Source of the DNA: Hyphomicrobiales bacterium
GTDB lineage: Bacteria > Pseudomonadota > Alphaproteobacteria > Rhizobiales > Rhizobiaceae
DNA: 64,000 bases
NCBI GenBank assembly: GCA_900466575.1
Contig: UBMP01000017.1
Coordinates: 1 to 64,000 of the forward strand
Direction of reading: 5' to 3'
Made by a program: the position numbers and the translations under genes. Below the pieces are notes generated by a model that was given only the letters and a program-made list of their open reading frames with translations, ran no database searches and was not told the origin of the DNA. Below, piece after piece: positions 7,203-16,867 of the stretch; position 1 is the first letter of the stretch, and every line of letters begins with the position of its first letter.

Positions 7203-10200
7203 ATGAAGCGCTTTACCGATATCTTCGTTCACCGTCCGGTTCTCGCGCTTGTGGTGAGCGCATTCATTCTCGTGCTCGGCGTGCGGTCGATTTCCTCTCT
7301 GCCGATCCTGCAATATCCGCGGACGCAGAACGCCATCGTCACCGTCAGCACGGCCTATGCGGGCGCGGATTCCGACATCATTGCCGGCTTCGTCACCACG
7401 CCGCTGGAAAATGCCATCGCCCAGGCGAATGGTATTGACTACATGACCTCGACCAGCATGACCGGGGTCAGCACGATTACGGTCAACCTTCGCCTGAACT
7501 ACGATTCAGGCAAGGCGCTGACGGAAATCAGCACCAAGGTCAATTCGGTCCTGAACCAGTTGCCGACAGGCGCTCAGCAGCCGACCTTGAGTCTCAAGGT
7601 CGGGCAGACGCTCGATGCCATGTATATCGGCTTTTCGAGCACGGTCATCGACCCGAACCAGGTGACGGACTACCTGACCCGCGTGGTTCAACCGAAGCTG
7701 CAGGCGATCAACGGCGTGCAGACAGCCGAATTGCTCGGCGGCAAGAAATTCGCGCTGCGCGCATGGCTGGATCCCATCAAGCTTGCCGCCTACGGCCTGA
7801 GCGCGACGGATGTGTCCAAGGCGCTGACCAGCAATGACTACATTTCCGGCCTCGGCACGACGAAGGGTAATCTGATCCAGATCAACCTGACCTCGTCCTC
7901 CAACCTCCATTCGCTCGCGGAATACCGCGATCTGGTGGTCAAGCAGAGCGACAACGCGATAATCCGTCTCAGCGATGTGGCCAATGTCACGCTTGGCAAT
8001 GACGATTATGACTCCGCAACGAGCTTCAATGGCAAGCAGGCGGTCTATATCGGCATACAGGTCGCGCCGTCGGCCAATCTTCTGACGACGGTCAGCGCCG
8101 TCAAGGAGGCGTTTCCCGCCATCGTGGCCCAGTTGCCGGAAGGCGTCGAGGGCCGTGTCCTCTACGACTCGACGGAATTCGTGAACAGCTCGATCGATGA
8201 AGTGGTGCATACGCTTCTCGAGGCCGGGGCGATCGTGACCGTGGTTGTCTTCCTGTTCCTCGGATCGTGGCGCGCGGTGCTGATCCCGATCGTTGCCATT
8301 CCGCTGTCTCTGATCGGCACCTTCGCCGTGATGCTCATGCTCGGCTTCTCGATCAACCTCCTGACGCTGCTGGCCCTCGTCCTGGCCATCGGCCTCGTCG
8401 TCGATGACGCCATCATCGTCGTCGAGGGGGTGAACAGGCATATGGAAGAAGGCATGAAGCCGCTGGATGCGGCGCTCGAAGCCGCGCGTTCCCTTGCCAA
8501 CCCGATCCTTGCCATGACGGTCGTGCTGATCGCCGTCTATGTTCCAGTCGGTTTCCAGGGCGGTCTCACGGGCGCTCTCTTCACCGAGTTCGCCTTCACA
8601 CTGGCCTCGGCCGTGACGGTTTCGGCCGTCGTTGCGCTCACGCTGTCGCCCATGGCCTGCGCCTATCTGCTACGTCCCATCCCGCGCGACGGGAAGGGTT
8701 TTGAGGCCCGCTTCGTACATCTGATCGACCGCACGATGGAGCGTCTGAGCAGAGGTTACCGGCGCTGGCTGGAAGGCAGCCTCAATTCACTGCCGGTGGT
8801 TGCCACCTTCGGCCTGATCGTCATCGGTAGCCTCTACTGGCTCTACAACTCCTCGACATCGGAACTGGCTCCGGAAGAGGACCAGGGTGTGGTTCTCGGC
8901 CTGACGACATCGTCGCCAACGGCGACGCTGAACCAGCGGCAGTTCTATTCCAAGCTGACCTATGAAATGCTCGCTAAGCAGGCCGAAAACAATCTGGTCT
9001 TCCAGATCGACGCACCCGGCCAGGCGATCACCGGCTGGGTTCTGAAGCCATGGGATCAGAGAAAGAAGAGCGCCAAGACGCTTCAGACCGAAGTTCAGAA
9101 GGAATTCAATGGCTTGCCCGGCGTGAAGACCGTCGCGTTCCAGCCGGCGCCGCTTCCGGGCAGCAACGGTCTTCCGCTGCAGTTCGTGGTCGCGACAACA
9201 AAGGACTTTTCCGAACTCGACACGGTCTCCCAGAAGTTCATGGCGGATGCCCTGAAGACCGGAAAGTTCATTTTTCTCGACAACGATCTCAAGTTCAACC
9301 AGCCGCAGGCGCGCATCGTCTTCGACCGCGACAAGGCTGCCCAGCTCGGGCTGAACATGAATGACATCGGCGGATCGCTCGCGACCATGCTGGGCGGCAA
9401 CTATACGGGCTATTTCAGCCTGGACGGCCGCTCCTACAAGGTCATTCCGCAGGTCCAGCAGTCCTCCCGTCTCAATGTGGACGATGTGCTGAACTATTAC
9501 GTGAAGACGAGCAGTGGCGATACCGTGCAGCTCTCGACCTTCGCGCATGTCGAGACGGTCACCACGCCACAGTCGCGGAACCATTTCCAGCAGATCAATG
9601 CCGCGACGATCTCCGGCGTCGCCATGCCGGGCGTGTCGATGGGCGAGGCTCTGAAGACGCTTCAGGATCTTGCGGCATCAACCCTGCCGCCCGGCTATAC
9701 CATCGACTATGGTGGCCAGGCGCGTCAGCTGATTACGGAATCGGGCGGGTTCGTAACGACATTCGGGCTTGCGATCATCATCATCTTCCTGTCGCTGGCG
9801 GCGCTGTTCAACAGCTTCCGTGACCCGGTCGTGATCCTGATCTCGGTTCCGATGTCGCTGGCAGGCGCCCTGATCTTCATCAGCATCGGCATCGGCGGCG
9901 CCAGCCTCAACATCTACACGCAGGTGGGACTGGTGACGCTCATGGGTCTCATCAGCAAGCACGGCATCCTGATGCTCGAGGTGGCCAACGAACTCCGGAT
10001 GCATGGCAAATCGAAGCGTGAGGCTATCGCCGAGGCTGCCGAAATCCGGCTTCGCCCGATCCTGATGACCACCGCCGCCATGGTGCTGGGGGTTATCCCC
10101 CTGATTACAGCGGCCGGCGCTGGCGCGTCCTCGCGCTTCAACATGGGCCTGGTGATCGCCAGCGGCCTGTCGATTGGAACCCTCTTCACGCTCTTCGTCG

Positions 10201-10283
10201 TGCCGGCGATGTACCTCATGATCGCCAAGGAGGGAGAGCGGAAGCCGGTAGAGGGAGAGCTCGAACCGGAGCCCGCACACTAA
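7203..10283 (+). CDS. RND efflux inner membrane transporter, HAE1 family
   Basis: This 1026-residue protein has normal AcrB/MexB-family length and architecture: TM1, large periplasmic loop, TM2-6, an internal linker, TM7, second loop and TM8-12. TM4 carries the proton-relay acidic pair in IGLVVDDAIIVVE, and the HAE1 signature is intact. It exports hydrophobic or amphiphilic compounds using proton motive force. It is the last gene of the operon with nodT and the adaptor. Substrates cannot be predicted; the neighbouring TetR is the likely regulator. Confidence 0.93.
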   Translation: MKRFTDIFVHRPVLALVVSAFILVLGVRSISSLPILQYPRTQNAIVTVSTAYAGADSDIIAGFVTTPLENAIAQANGIDYMTSTSMTGVSTITVNLRLNYDSGKALTEISTKVNSVLNQLPTGAQQPTLSLKVGQTLDAMYIGFSSTVIDPNQVTDYLTRVVQPKLQAINGVQTAELLGGKKFALRAWLDPIKLAAYGLSATDVSKALTSNDYISGLGTTKGNLIQINLTSSSNLHSLAEYRDLVVKQSDNAIIRLSDVANVTLGNDDYDSATSFNGKQAVYIGIQVAPSANLLTTVSAVKEAFPAIVAQLPEGVEGRVLYDSTEFVNSSIDEVVHTLLEAGAIVTVVVFLFLGSWRAVLIPIVAIPLSLIGTFAVMLMLGFSINLLTLLALVLAIGLVVDDAIIVVEGVNRHMEEGMKPLDAALEAARSLANPILAMTVVLIAVYVPVGFQGGLTGALFTEFAFTLASAVTVSAVVALTLSPMACAYLLRPIPRDGKGFEARFVHLIDRTMERLSRGYRRWLEGSLNSLPVVATFGLIVIGSLYWLYNSSTSELAPEEDQGVVLGLTTSSPTATLNQRQFYSKLTYEMLAKQAENNLVFQIDAPGQAITGWVLKPWDQRKKSAKTLQTEVQKEFNGLPGVKTVAFQPAPLPGSNGLPLQFVVATTKDFSELDTVSQKFMADALKTGKFIFLDNDLKFNQPQARIVFDRDKAAQLGLNMNDIGGSLATMLGGNYTGYFSLDGRSYKVIPQVQQSSRLNVDDVLNYYVKTSSGDTVQLSTFAHVETVTTPQSRNHFQQINAATISGVAMPGVSMGEALKTLQDLAASTLPPGYTIDYGGQARQLITESGGFVTTFGLAIIIIFLSLAALFNSFRDPVVILISVPMSLAGALIFISIGIGGASLNIYTQVGLVTLMGLISKHGILMLEVANELRMHGKSKREAIAEAAEIRLRPILMTTAAMVLGVIPLITAAGAGASSRFNMGLVIASGLSIGTLFTLFVVPAMYLMIAKEGERKPVEGELEPEPAH

Positions 10284-10323
10284 CCGAATTGCCGCTTTAC
10301 GGATTCAATCCGCGGAGTTTGCA

Positions 10324-10361
10324 AAGGGCGGGCCCGGGTTCTCGAACCCCGGTCCGCCCTT
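10324..10361. terminator. Long GC-rich hairpin between convergent genes
   Basis: Arms 10324-10341 and 10344-10361 pair at 16 of 18 positions (AAGGGCGG... with ...CCGCCCTT). It sits between the stop of the RND pump (10283, plus) and the stop of catalase (10495, minus). On the minus strand it is followed by only a short T-run (CCCTTTGC), so it may be a bidirectional terminator or an mRNA 3' end stabiliser. Confidence 0.5.
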
Positions 10362-10494
10362 CTGCGCAAGATGAGACTGCCCTGCTGATGGTCGCCCGCG
10401 GCCCCTTCGTGACAGTTGGAACGGCGCTTTCGCGTTCCTGCGGCCGATCCGTCTCGGAAATCGTCGCCGAGCCGAACCATTCCGTCGGGCGCTA

Positions 10495-12645
10495 TCAAGC
10501 CGCCGGGGGCGGTGCCTTCCCCAGCTTGAGGGAGGGCTCGCGACCCCACACGCGGAGTTTGCCGAGTTCTTCGACAAAACCGGACACGTCCATATCGCCC
10601 GGCAGGGAGACGATGCCTTCATCGAGTGCGTTCGCCACCCCGGCCTTTTCGAGAAGCGACATTGCGGATTCATGATAACCGATGAACTTGCAGTGCTGGA
10701 ACGCATCCGCGACAAAGTCGCGGGCCGTTGCTTCCTTGACGAGATCGTCCATGGCCTCCGGAGAAGTCAGGAGCGCGACCGCATCGAACAGGACCGAGGG
10801 TCCGCCGTCGATCATGTGATGGGCTTCGACGAATTTGCCATCCGATGCCGTAACGCCGCCGACCTTCGGTGCGATGATCTCGACCACCGCGTTGGCCTTG
10901 CTGATTGCCTGCACCAGGCTCTTCAGCAGCTTGGCGTCGACCCCATCCGTCACGAGGATACCGAGCTTGCGGCCTTCGAAGCGTTTGGGGCCCTTTTCGA
11001 CGATGCTCAAGGCCGGTGAAGGTTCCAGATCCTGTCGTGTCGGCACCGCAGCATCGGCGGGCTTCGGCATCGACTGGATGCCAAGCTTCTGCGCGACCGT
11101 CGTTGCCAGGGTCTCATCGATATTCAGCAGATGTGACACCATGCGCTCGCGGATTGCGGGCGTTTCCACCTTGCTGAGTTCAAAGGTGAGCGCCATGGCG
11201 ATATGCATTTGCTCGGGCGCCGTCTGGCTGATGTAGAACTGACGGGCCTGACTGTAATGGTCGGCGAAACTCTCGGGCCGCAGGCGGACCTTCTGACCCT
11301 GTTCTTCCGCAGGAAAGTGACGATAGCCGCGCGTTGGCGATTCCCGGGGGCCTTCGCCGAAGGAGTTCGGCTGGTAATTGGCGCGGCCCACCGGGTTGCG
11401 CATGGCCATATGCCCATCCTGCTGGAAATGCGCGAAGGGACATTTCGGCGCGTTGATCGGCAGATGGGTGAAGTTGGGCCCGCCCAGACGCTTCAGCTGC
11501 GTATCGAGATAGGAGAAGTTGCGGCCCTGCAGCAGCGGATCATTGCTGAAGTCGATGCCCGGCGGCACGTTCTGCGTCATGAACGCCACCTGCTCGGTTT
11601 CCGCGAAGAAATTGTCCGGCATGCGGTCGAGTACCATTCGGCCGATGGGGCGAACCGGCAGGATTTCTTCGGGAATGATTTTCGTGGGATCGAGGATATC
11701 GAAGTCGAAACTGTCGGCGAAATCCTGGTCGAACAGTTGCACGCACAGTTCCCATTCCGGAAAGTTGCCTGACTGGATCGATTGCCACAGGTCGCGGCGA
11801 TGGAAATCCGGATCGGCCCCGTTGATCTTGACGGCCTCGTTCCAGGCCACCGACTGCAGACCCAGCTTCGGCTTCCAGTGGAACTTGACGAAGGTGGACT
11901 CGTCATTCGCGTTGACGAAGCGGAATGTGTGGACGCCGAAACCTTCCATGAAGCGTAAGGACCGCGGAATGGTCCGGTCCGACATGATCCACATGACCAT
12001 GTTCATGCTTTCCGGCGTCAGACTGATGAAATCCCAGAAGGTGTCATGCGCCGTCTGTGCCTGCGGAAATGCCCGGTCAGGCTCCGGCTTGGCAGCGTGA
12101 ATGAGGTCGGGAAACTTGATCGCGTCCTGGATGAAGAAGACGGGAATGTTGTTTCCGACAAGATCCCAGTTGCCTTCCTTCGTATACATCTTGACCGCAA
12201 AGCCGCGGACATCGCGCGCGAGGTCGGCAGATCCCTTGTTTCCTGCCACCGTCGAGAAGCGGACGAAGACCGGCGTCTTCTCCCCTGCCCTCTGGAACAC
12301 GTCGGCACGCGTCAGATCGGACAGCGACTCGTATGTTTCAAAGAAACCGTGGGCGCCATAGCCGCGCGCGTGGACCACGCGTTCCGGGATCCGCTCGTGG
12401 TCGAAGTGAAAGAGCTTCTCTCTGAAATGAAAGTCGTCGATCAGCGCGGGGCCACGTGCCCCCACCCTCAGCGTATTCTGATCATCGGCAACCGGACCAC
12501 CTTGGGCGGTGGTCAAGATGTCGTTGCCGTCGTCGGCAATCTGATGAAGCTCGCCGCCCGCGCCGCGATGAAGTTGCTGGTCATGGATCATGACAGTGTC
12601 TTTTGCGGAAGATTTGCTTGCGGATTTTGACGTGGGCTTGGCCAT
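10495..12645 (-). CDS. katE: Large-subunit (clade 2) catalase, HPII type
   Basis: This 716-residue monofunctional haem catalase splits hydrogen peroxide. H92 (RVVHARG) and N165 ([11 protein letters not shown]) are the distal catalytic residues, and the proximal haem segment [12 protein letters not shown] is present. A C-terminal class I glutamine amidotransferase/PfpI-like domain (from about residue 570, [16 protein letters not shown]) marks the large-subunit clade. I chose ATG 12645, 8 nt after a GGAG ribosome site; the frame is open to 13005 but that extension is not catalase-like. The N-terminus is low-complexity and rich in lysine and serine ([13 protein letters not shown]), as in many HPII proteins. 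Confidence 0.95.
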   Translation of the reverse strand: MAKPTSKSASKSSAKDTVMIHDQQLHRGAGGELHQIADDGNDILTTAQGGPVADDQNTLRVGARGPALIDDFHFREKLFHFDHERIPERVVHARGYGAHGFFETYESLSDLTRADVFQRAGEKTPVFVRFSTVAGNKGSADLARDVRGFAVKMYTKEGNWDLVGNNIPVFFIQDAIKFPDLIHAAKPEPDRAFPQAQTAHDTFWDFISLTPESMNMVMWIMSDRTIPRSLRFMEGFGVHTFRFVNANDESTFVKFHWKPKLGLQSVAWNEAVKINGADPDFHRRDLWQSIQSGNFPEWELCVQLFDQDFADSFDFDILDPTKIIPEEILPVRPIGRMVLDRMPDNFFAETEQVAFMTQNVPPGIDFSNDPLLQGRNFSYLDTQLKRLGGPNFTHLPINAPKCPFAHFQQDGHMAMRNPVGRANYQPNSFGEGPRESPTRGYRHFPAEEQGQKVRLRPESFADHYSQARQFYISQTAPEQMHIAMALTFELSKVETPAIRERMVSHLLNIDETLATTVAQKLGIQSMPKPADAAVPTRQDLEPSPALSIVEKGPKRFEGRKLGILVTDGVDAKLLKSLVQAISKANAVVEIIAPKVGGVTASDGKFVEAHHMIDGGPSVLFDAVALLTSPEAMDDLVKEATARDFVADAFQHCKFIGYHESAMSLLEKAGVANALDEGIVSLPGDMDVSGFVEELGKLRVWGREPSLKLGKAPPPAA

Positions 12646-13025
12646 CGAGTGTCTCCAAGATGAGGGGTCAGTGTTATTCCAGGGTCGCCTGGAGGCGGCG
12701 CTAAACAGTCGGTTGGCACGTGGCGTCGGCACGTTGCTGCCGAAACCGTGACTTGCTTTCCTCGACGGTCTTCGTGCCGGCCATGGCGTCGTTAAAGGCT
12801 CCCTGTCTGTCAGGCGGAGGAGGTGCGGACCGCTGTCGCAGGGATGGTCGCGCGGATACTGAACTTGCAGGATACGGCATTGTTCCACCCGCCGGCGGTC
12901 ACGCGACGGATGGCTTCCGACAGTGCCAAGAGATCGGACCCGGAAACGCAGCCTGCCTGCAGGCTGGTGGTCGGATCTGCGCTTGAGCCCGTGGAACCAA
13001 ACCATCCCTGCCCGGTTAGGTGCTC
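12646..13025. promoter_or_regulatory. katE upstream region with EcfG-like promoter motifs
   Basis: This 380-bp gap has no convincing gene. Two matches to the alphaproteobacterial general-stress promoter pattern (GGAAC, 16-17 bp, GTT) occur. On the plus strand GGAAC is at 12993-12997 with GGTT at 13014-13017, directly before the small ORF. On the minus strand GGAAC is at 12886-12882 with AGTT at 12865-12862, facing katE but about 215 bp from its start. Both are short motif matches and could be chance. Confidence 0.3.
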
Positions 13026-13229
13026 ATGACACAATCTCCACCTGAGCCCGGCAAATTCCTTTTCGCTGCTGCAGCCGACGAGCAGTTCTCACGGCAGTTG
13101 CAGAGACTGCCGATATTTGCTGTTCCTTGCGAAGCAGATGACCGTCTTGCTGCTCTTATGGACACGCTCGCGATGACGGAGGGGGCTCTCGGCACCCCTG
13201 AAGACGCCGAAACGCCTCTCTCGAAGTGA
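13026..13229 (+). CDS. Small hypothetical protein (67 aa)
   Basis: ATG 13026 opens a 67-codon frame (MTQSPPEPGKFLF... to ...TPLSK). I recognise no domain. It is acidic in its C-terminal half. Support is limited to reasonable codon use, an EcfG-like motif just upstream and a bulged hairpin followed by a T-run at 13234-13275. The motif would place the transcription start almost on the ATG. It could be spurious. Confidence 0.35.
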   Translation: MTQSPPEPGKFLFAAAADEQFSRQLQRLPIFAVPCEADDRLAALMDTLAMTEGALGTPEDAETPLSK

Positions 13230-13298
13230 TCATCAAGCCGCGTCGAAAAGCGACGGCTCGGGTGTCTTATTTTTCCGCACTTGCGTGCGCGATGGCGC

Positions 13299-14597
13299 CT
13301 ATATGAACAGCTGCACCAACATCATCACGGCTGCCGCAGCCATCACGATGGTGGCAAGCCACCCGATACCGCGCATGACGGAAGGGATACCGATCTCGCC
13401 CATCACGTCTCGGCGGGCGGTCATCAGCATCATCATTGCCATAATCGGTACGGCAGCGATGCCGTTGATGATGGCGCTCCAGTAGAGGGCCTTGACCGGG
13501 TTGACCGGCGTGAAGTTGAGCATCACACCCAGCGCCGTTGCGACTGCAATCGTACCATAGAAGGCACGCGCCTCCAGAGGCTTCCGATCAAGCCCGACCG
13601 GCCACTTGCGAGCCTCACCCAGAGCATAGGCCGCCGACCCAGCCAGAACCGGGATGGCCAGCAATCCCGTCCCGATGATCCCGAGCGCGAAGATGGCGAA
13701 AGCGAAGCTGCCAGCGACCGGCTTCAGCGCTTCCGCGGCCTGGCTGGAGGATTCAATCGCGGTCTTGCCGCTGCTGTGCAACGTGGCCGCAGTGGTGAGG
13801 ATGATGGCGATGGCAACGAGATTGGAGAATCCCATCCCGATATAGGTGTCGAGGCGAATTCGGTCGTTGGCCGGCTTTGCCTGTTCCGGCGCCTGCTTCA
13901 GGGGCTCCTTGGCCGGTTTGGCCTTGAGATCCTCAACCTCTTCGGAAGCCTGCCAGAAGAAGAGATAGGGGCTGATGGTCGTACCAAAGATCGCCACCAC
14001 CGTTTTCCAGAAATCCGCGTCGGAGGACAGGGTCGGGATGAAGAAGCCCTTGGCGGCCTCCATCCACGGCACTTTGACGACCAGGACGGTGGCAAAATAG
14101 GTAAAGAGCGACAATGTCAGCCATTTCAGGACGGAGACATACCGCTTGTATTTCAGGAATACCTGCAGCGCGATCGACACAACCCCGAATGCGATCACGT
14201 AAAGCAGCGCCGGCCCTCCGATGATGAGTTTCAGCGCGTCGCCCATGGCACCGATATCGGCGCCGATGTTGATGACATTGGCGACCAGAAGCAGGGCGAT
14301 CAGCGCCTGGAGCAGCCAGTTGGGGTAATGCTTTCGCAGATTGCCGGCGATGCCGCGGCCTGTGGTTCTGCCGATCCGCCCGCTGATCTCCTGGACCACG
14401 GCCATGAGCGGATAGCTGAACAGCATTGTCCACGTAATGGTGTAGCCAAATTGCGCGCCGGCCTGGGAATAGGTCGCAATCCCGCTTGGATCGTCATCCG
14501 ATGCCCCGGTTATCAGCCCGGGCCCGAGCACTTGCAGCAGTCGGGGCTTGGTAGGTTCGACGACGGGATTCTGATTGAGGTCGGTGCCGGTTGTCAT
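13299..14597 (-). CDS. NRAMP-related metal ion transporter with altered metal-site motifs
   Basis: This 432-residue membrane protein has the NRAMP/LeuT-fold pattern of about 11 TM helices. The TM1 motif, DPGN in classical manganese/iron transporters, reads DDDPSG here (residues 34-39). The TM6 motif (classical A-T-V-M-P-H) reads FGTTISPYLFFW, replacing the metal-binding methionine with serine. This variant subgroup is widespread in proteobacteria, but ion choice may differ from MntH, for example magnesium-type ions. The long cytosolic loop after TM6 is charged (SEEVEDLKAKPAKEPLKQ). There is no obvious operon partner; the hydrolase gene upstream ends 130 bp away. Confidence 0.85.
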   Translation of the reverse strand: MTTGTDLNQNPVVEPTKPRLLQVLGPGLITGASDDDPSGIATYSQAGAQFGYTITWTMLFSYPLMAVVQEISGRIGRTTGRGIAGNLRKHYPNWLLQALIALLLVANVINIGADIGAMGDALKLIIGGPALLYVIAFGVVSIALQVFLKYKRYVSVLKWLTLSLFTYFATVLVVKVPWMEAAKGFFIPTLSSDADFWKTVVAIFGTTISPYLFFWQASEEVEDLKAKPAKEPLKQAPEQAKPANDRIRLDTYIGMGFSNLVAIAIILTTAATLHSSGKTAIESSSQAAEALKPVAGSFAFAIFALGIIGTGLLAIPVLAGSAAYALGEARKWPVGLDRKPLEARAFYGTIAVATALGVMLNFTPVNPVKALYWSAIINGIAAVPIMAMMMLMTARRDVMGEIGIPSVMRGIGWLATIVMAAAAVMMLVQLFI

Positions 14598-14727
14598 GGG
14601 ACACGAGAGACTACGTTGTTTCGCAGCCTAACCGACAAACGGAGGCAAGGTTCCCAGAAGCAGAGAGCCGTCGAGATCGCGGTCTGCAAGGACCAGAAAG
14701 CTGAGCGGGCTTCGACCCCTGGACGCG

Positions 14728-15669
14728 CTAGAGGAAGTGCGTCCGGGCCAGCCAGGCCTCCAGTGCGTCCGGCCATCCTGCCGTCGAAGTGTCAGAACTT
14801 CCCATCCCGAAGCCGTGTCCTCCAGACTGAAGCAACAGTCTTTCGACGGGAACGCCAGCCCGGTCACAGGCTTGCTGCATGATGGCCGTGTTTGCGGGGT
14901 TGGAAATCGGATCGTCCGCGGCCTGCACGAGAAAGGTGGGAGGACAACCGGCTCGCACATGGGTCTCTACAGACCACTCCGCACTTTGCTTCGGGGTCGG
15001 ATGCTTGCCGACAAGACTGCGTCGAGTGGAGGTTTGATCGTATGGCGGCTCCAGCGTGATAACCGGATAGGCAAGCACCATCCGATCGGCGCGTGCAGAC
15101 TTCTCATCAATGGCATCAACAGGCGGATAGGCCTGAAATGCCGACCGGGTCGCGGCGAGACCCAGCAGATGACCGCCCGCTGAAAATCCGAAAACGCCGA
15201 CCCTGGCGGGATCAAGCCGTTCGGTGGCTGCCATCGACCGGATCATGCGCAGAGCGCGCTGGGCGTCCTGTAGCGGTGCAAGCGGCCCGGCCACCCATCC
15301 TTCCACCGGCAGGCGGTAGGTCAGCACAAAAGCGGTGATCCCGCGCTCTGCGAGCCAACGCGCCGCCGGTTGTGCCTCCTTGGCCTGTTCGATCCGCTTG
15401 TAGCCGCCGCCCGCGGCAATCAGCATCGCGGCTCCGTTCGGGCGAGCTGGGCGAATGACTTCGATCGTCGGCATCGCCACATGGGTTACAGCGCCCTTGC
15501 CGTTGACCTCTGCCTGTCCGGAGGGGCCGCCACCGCCGGGTGGGGCCGACGTCCAGAGTGGAAAAATCGTCTCTGCGCGCTTTGCGTCTACGGCCATCCC
15601 GTAGCGCGGAAGCAGGGCCGCGACGGCACCGGCAGACGTGGCAAGAAGAGAACGGCGGTTCAGCATCAT
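14728..15669 (-). CDS. Alpha/beta hydrolase, exported esterase (acetyl-xylan-esterase-like)
   Basis: The protein is 313 residues from ATG 15669 (or 15666). The N-terminus MMLNRRSLLATSAGAVAALLP looks like a twin-arginine signal peptide, so export to the periplasm is likely. The catalytic set is visible: nucleophile in GFSAGG, acid in AADDPIS and histidine in GGHGFGMG, with an AAGGGY oxyanion segment. The family (BD-FAE/sugar esterase type) removes acyl groups from polysaccharide fragments, which suits a neighbour of a sugar operon, but specificity is unproven. An ATG at 15726 in frame would bury the signal peptide and is less likely. Confidence 0.8.
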   Translation of the reverse strand: MMLNRRSLLATSAGAVAALLPRYGMAVDAKRAETIFPLWTSAPPGGGGPSGQAEVNGKGAVTHVAMPTIEVIRPARPNGAAMLIAAGGGYKRIEQAKEAQPAARWLAERGITAFVLTYRLPVEGWVAGPLAPLQDAQRALRMIRSMAATERLDPARVGVFGFSAGGHLLGLAATRSAFQAYPPVDAIDEKSARADRMVLAYPVITLEPPYDQTSTRRSLVGKHPTPKQSAEWSVETHVRAGCPPTFLVQAADDPISNPANTAIMQQACDRAGVPVERLLLQSGGHGFGMGSSDTSTAGWPDALEAWLARTHFL

Positions 15670-15717
15670 CTCGTTTAGGCAAGGATTTGCGTGTGCGGGC
15701 GCGGGGTCGTCGGATAT

Positions 15718-15789
15718 CGGTCGCAATTGTCTGAACTGGCAGACGGTCTGGACGATATCATGACAGCGTTCGCGGTCGCAAATTGTCTG
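15718..15789. promoter_or_regulatory. Direct repeats and dyad upstream of the esterase gene
   Basis: CGGTCGCAATTGTCTG (15718-15733) recurs almost exactly at 15773-15789 with one extra A. Between them lies CAGACGGTCTG (15740-15750), a dyad with the same GTCTG half-site. The spacing and position, 50-120 bp upstream of the esterase start, suggest operators for an unidentified regulator. Confidence 0.45.
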
Positions 15790-15837
15790 CGTGCTTCGAG
15801 AGCCTCAGGACACGCGGAGAGAAATACGCGTAAGCGC

Positions 15838-16857
15838 TCACCCGTGCTCGATCACGATCTTCAGGGCATCCGGGCTGGCGCGCCAGTATGGAAAAGCAGC
15901 TTCGGCCTCATCGAAGGGAAAGGTCTTCGAAATCAGCAGATCGGCCGTGTCCCCGATCTTTTCCAGATGCGCGATCACGGCGCTGAAGTCTTCCATCGTG
16001 GCATTCCGGGAGCCCATGATATCAAGTTCCTTCAGATTGAAGAACTTGGTGTCGTAGGTCACCGGCGCTTTCGAATAACCGATATAGACGACCCTGCCGG
16101 CAAAGCAGGCGAGATCGATGGCCTGCACAAAGGTTTCGGGCAGACCGACAGCTTCCACGGCGACATCGACGCCATCGCCATTCGTCCATTCCGCCACCCG
16201 CGCCGCGACATCCTCGCTGCGGCCATTGACCGTGACGCTTGCACCGAAGCGGCGGGCGACCTCCAGCTTGTGTTCGCTCATGTCGATGGCGAGCACGTCC
16301 GCACCCTTGGCGACCGCGCCGATAAGCGCACCCATGCCGATCATGCCGCAGCCGATCACGGCGACCTTGTCACCCTTTTCGATGCGCCCGCGTGCCACCG
16401 CATGAAAACCAACCGAGAGCGGCTCGACCAAGGCAAGACGGTGAGGTGCGAGCGTGTCGTTCAGGATCAGCTTTTCCGCCGGCAGCACGATATCGTCGGC
16501 CAGTCCGCCATCCTGCTGGACGCCAAGCGTACGATTGTAGCGGCATGCGTTGAGACGACCCTTGCGGCAGGAACTGCAGGTTCCGCAGTTGGTATAGGGC
16601 ATGACGATGACACGTGCGCCGGGCTTCATGGCCGGGCTCACGCCCTCGCCAGCCTCGAGAATTTCCCCGCCGATCTCGTGGCCAGGAATGCGCGGCAGGG
16701 CGACGAGCGGATTAAGCCCGCGATAGGTGTTGAGGTCGCTGCCGCAGAGCCCGACATGGCGGACGCCGACGCGTACCTCGCCCGGCCCGAGCGGCTGGCT
16801 TTCGACCGTGCGGAAACGAGCCGTGTTCTCGGCCTCAATGGCAAGCGCTTTTCTCAT
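15838..16857 (-). CDS. Zinc-dependent alcohol dehydrogenase, L-galactonate 5-dehydrogenase-like
   Basis: This 339-residue medium-chain dehydrogenase has catalytic zinc ligands in GLCGSD and GHEIGGE, structural-zinc cysteines in CGTCSSCRKGRLNAC, and the NAD site GCGMIGMG. It resembles the sugar-acid dehydrogenases LgoD/IdnD. It is the last gene of the sugar operon, 10 bp after the tagaturonate reductase-like gene. In that context oxidation of L-galactonate to D-tagaturonate is the best fit. L-fuconate or L-idonate oxidation remain alternatives. Confidence 0.85.
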   Translation of the reverse strand: MRKALAIEAENTARFRTVESQPLGPGEVRVGVRHVGLCGSDLNTYRGLNPLVALPRIPGHEIGGEILEAGEGVSPAMKPGARVIVMPYTNCGTCSSCRKGRLNACRYNRTLGVQQDGGLADDIVLPAEKLILNDTLAPHRLALVEPLSVGFHAVARGRIEKGDKVAVIGCGMIGMGALIGAVAKGADVLAIDMSEHKLEVARRFGASVTVNGRSEDVAARVAEWTNGDGVDVAVEAVGLPETFVQAIDLACFAGRVVYIGYSKAPVTYDTKFFNLKELDIMGSRNATMEDFSAVIAHLEKIGDTADLLISKTFPFDEAEAAFPYWRASPDALKIVIEHG

Positions 16858-16867
16858 GGTCAGCTCC

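Noticed and set aside
12646-13005. 120-residue N-terminal extension of catalase
   Set aside because: It lacks catalase similarity, and a good GGAG ribosome site precedes the ATG at 12645.
13281-14882. 533-codon plus-strand frame opposite the NRAMP-like gene
   Set aside because: It mirrors a clear membrane protein on the other strand and is rich in H, R, D and Q, as expected for an antisense shadow.
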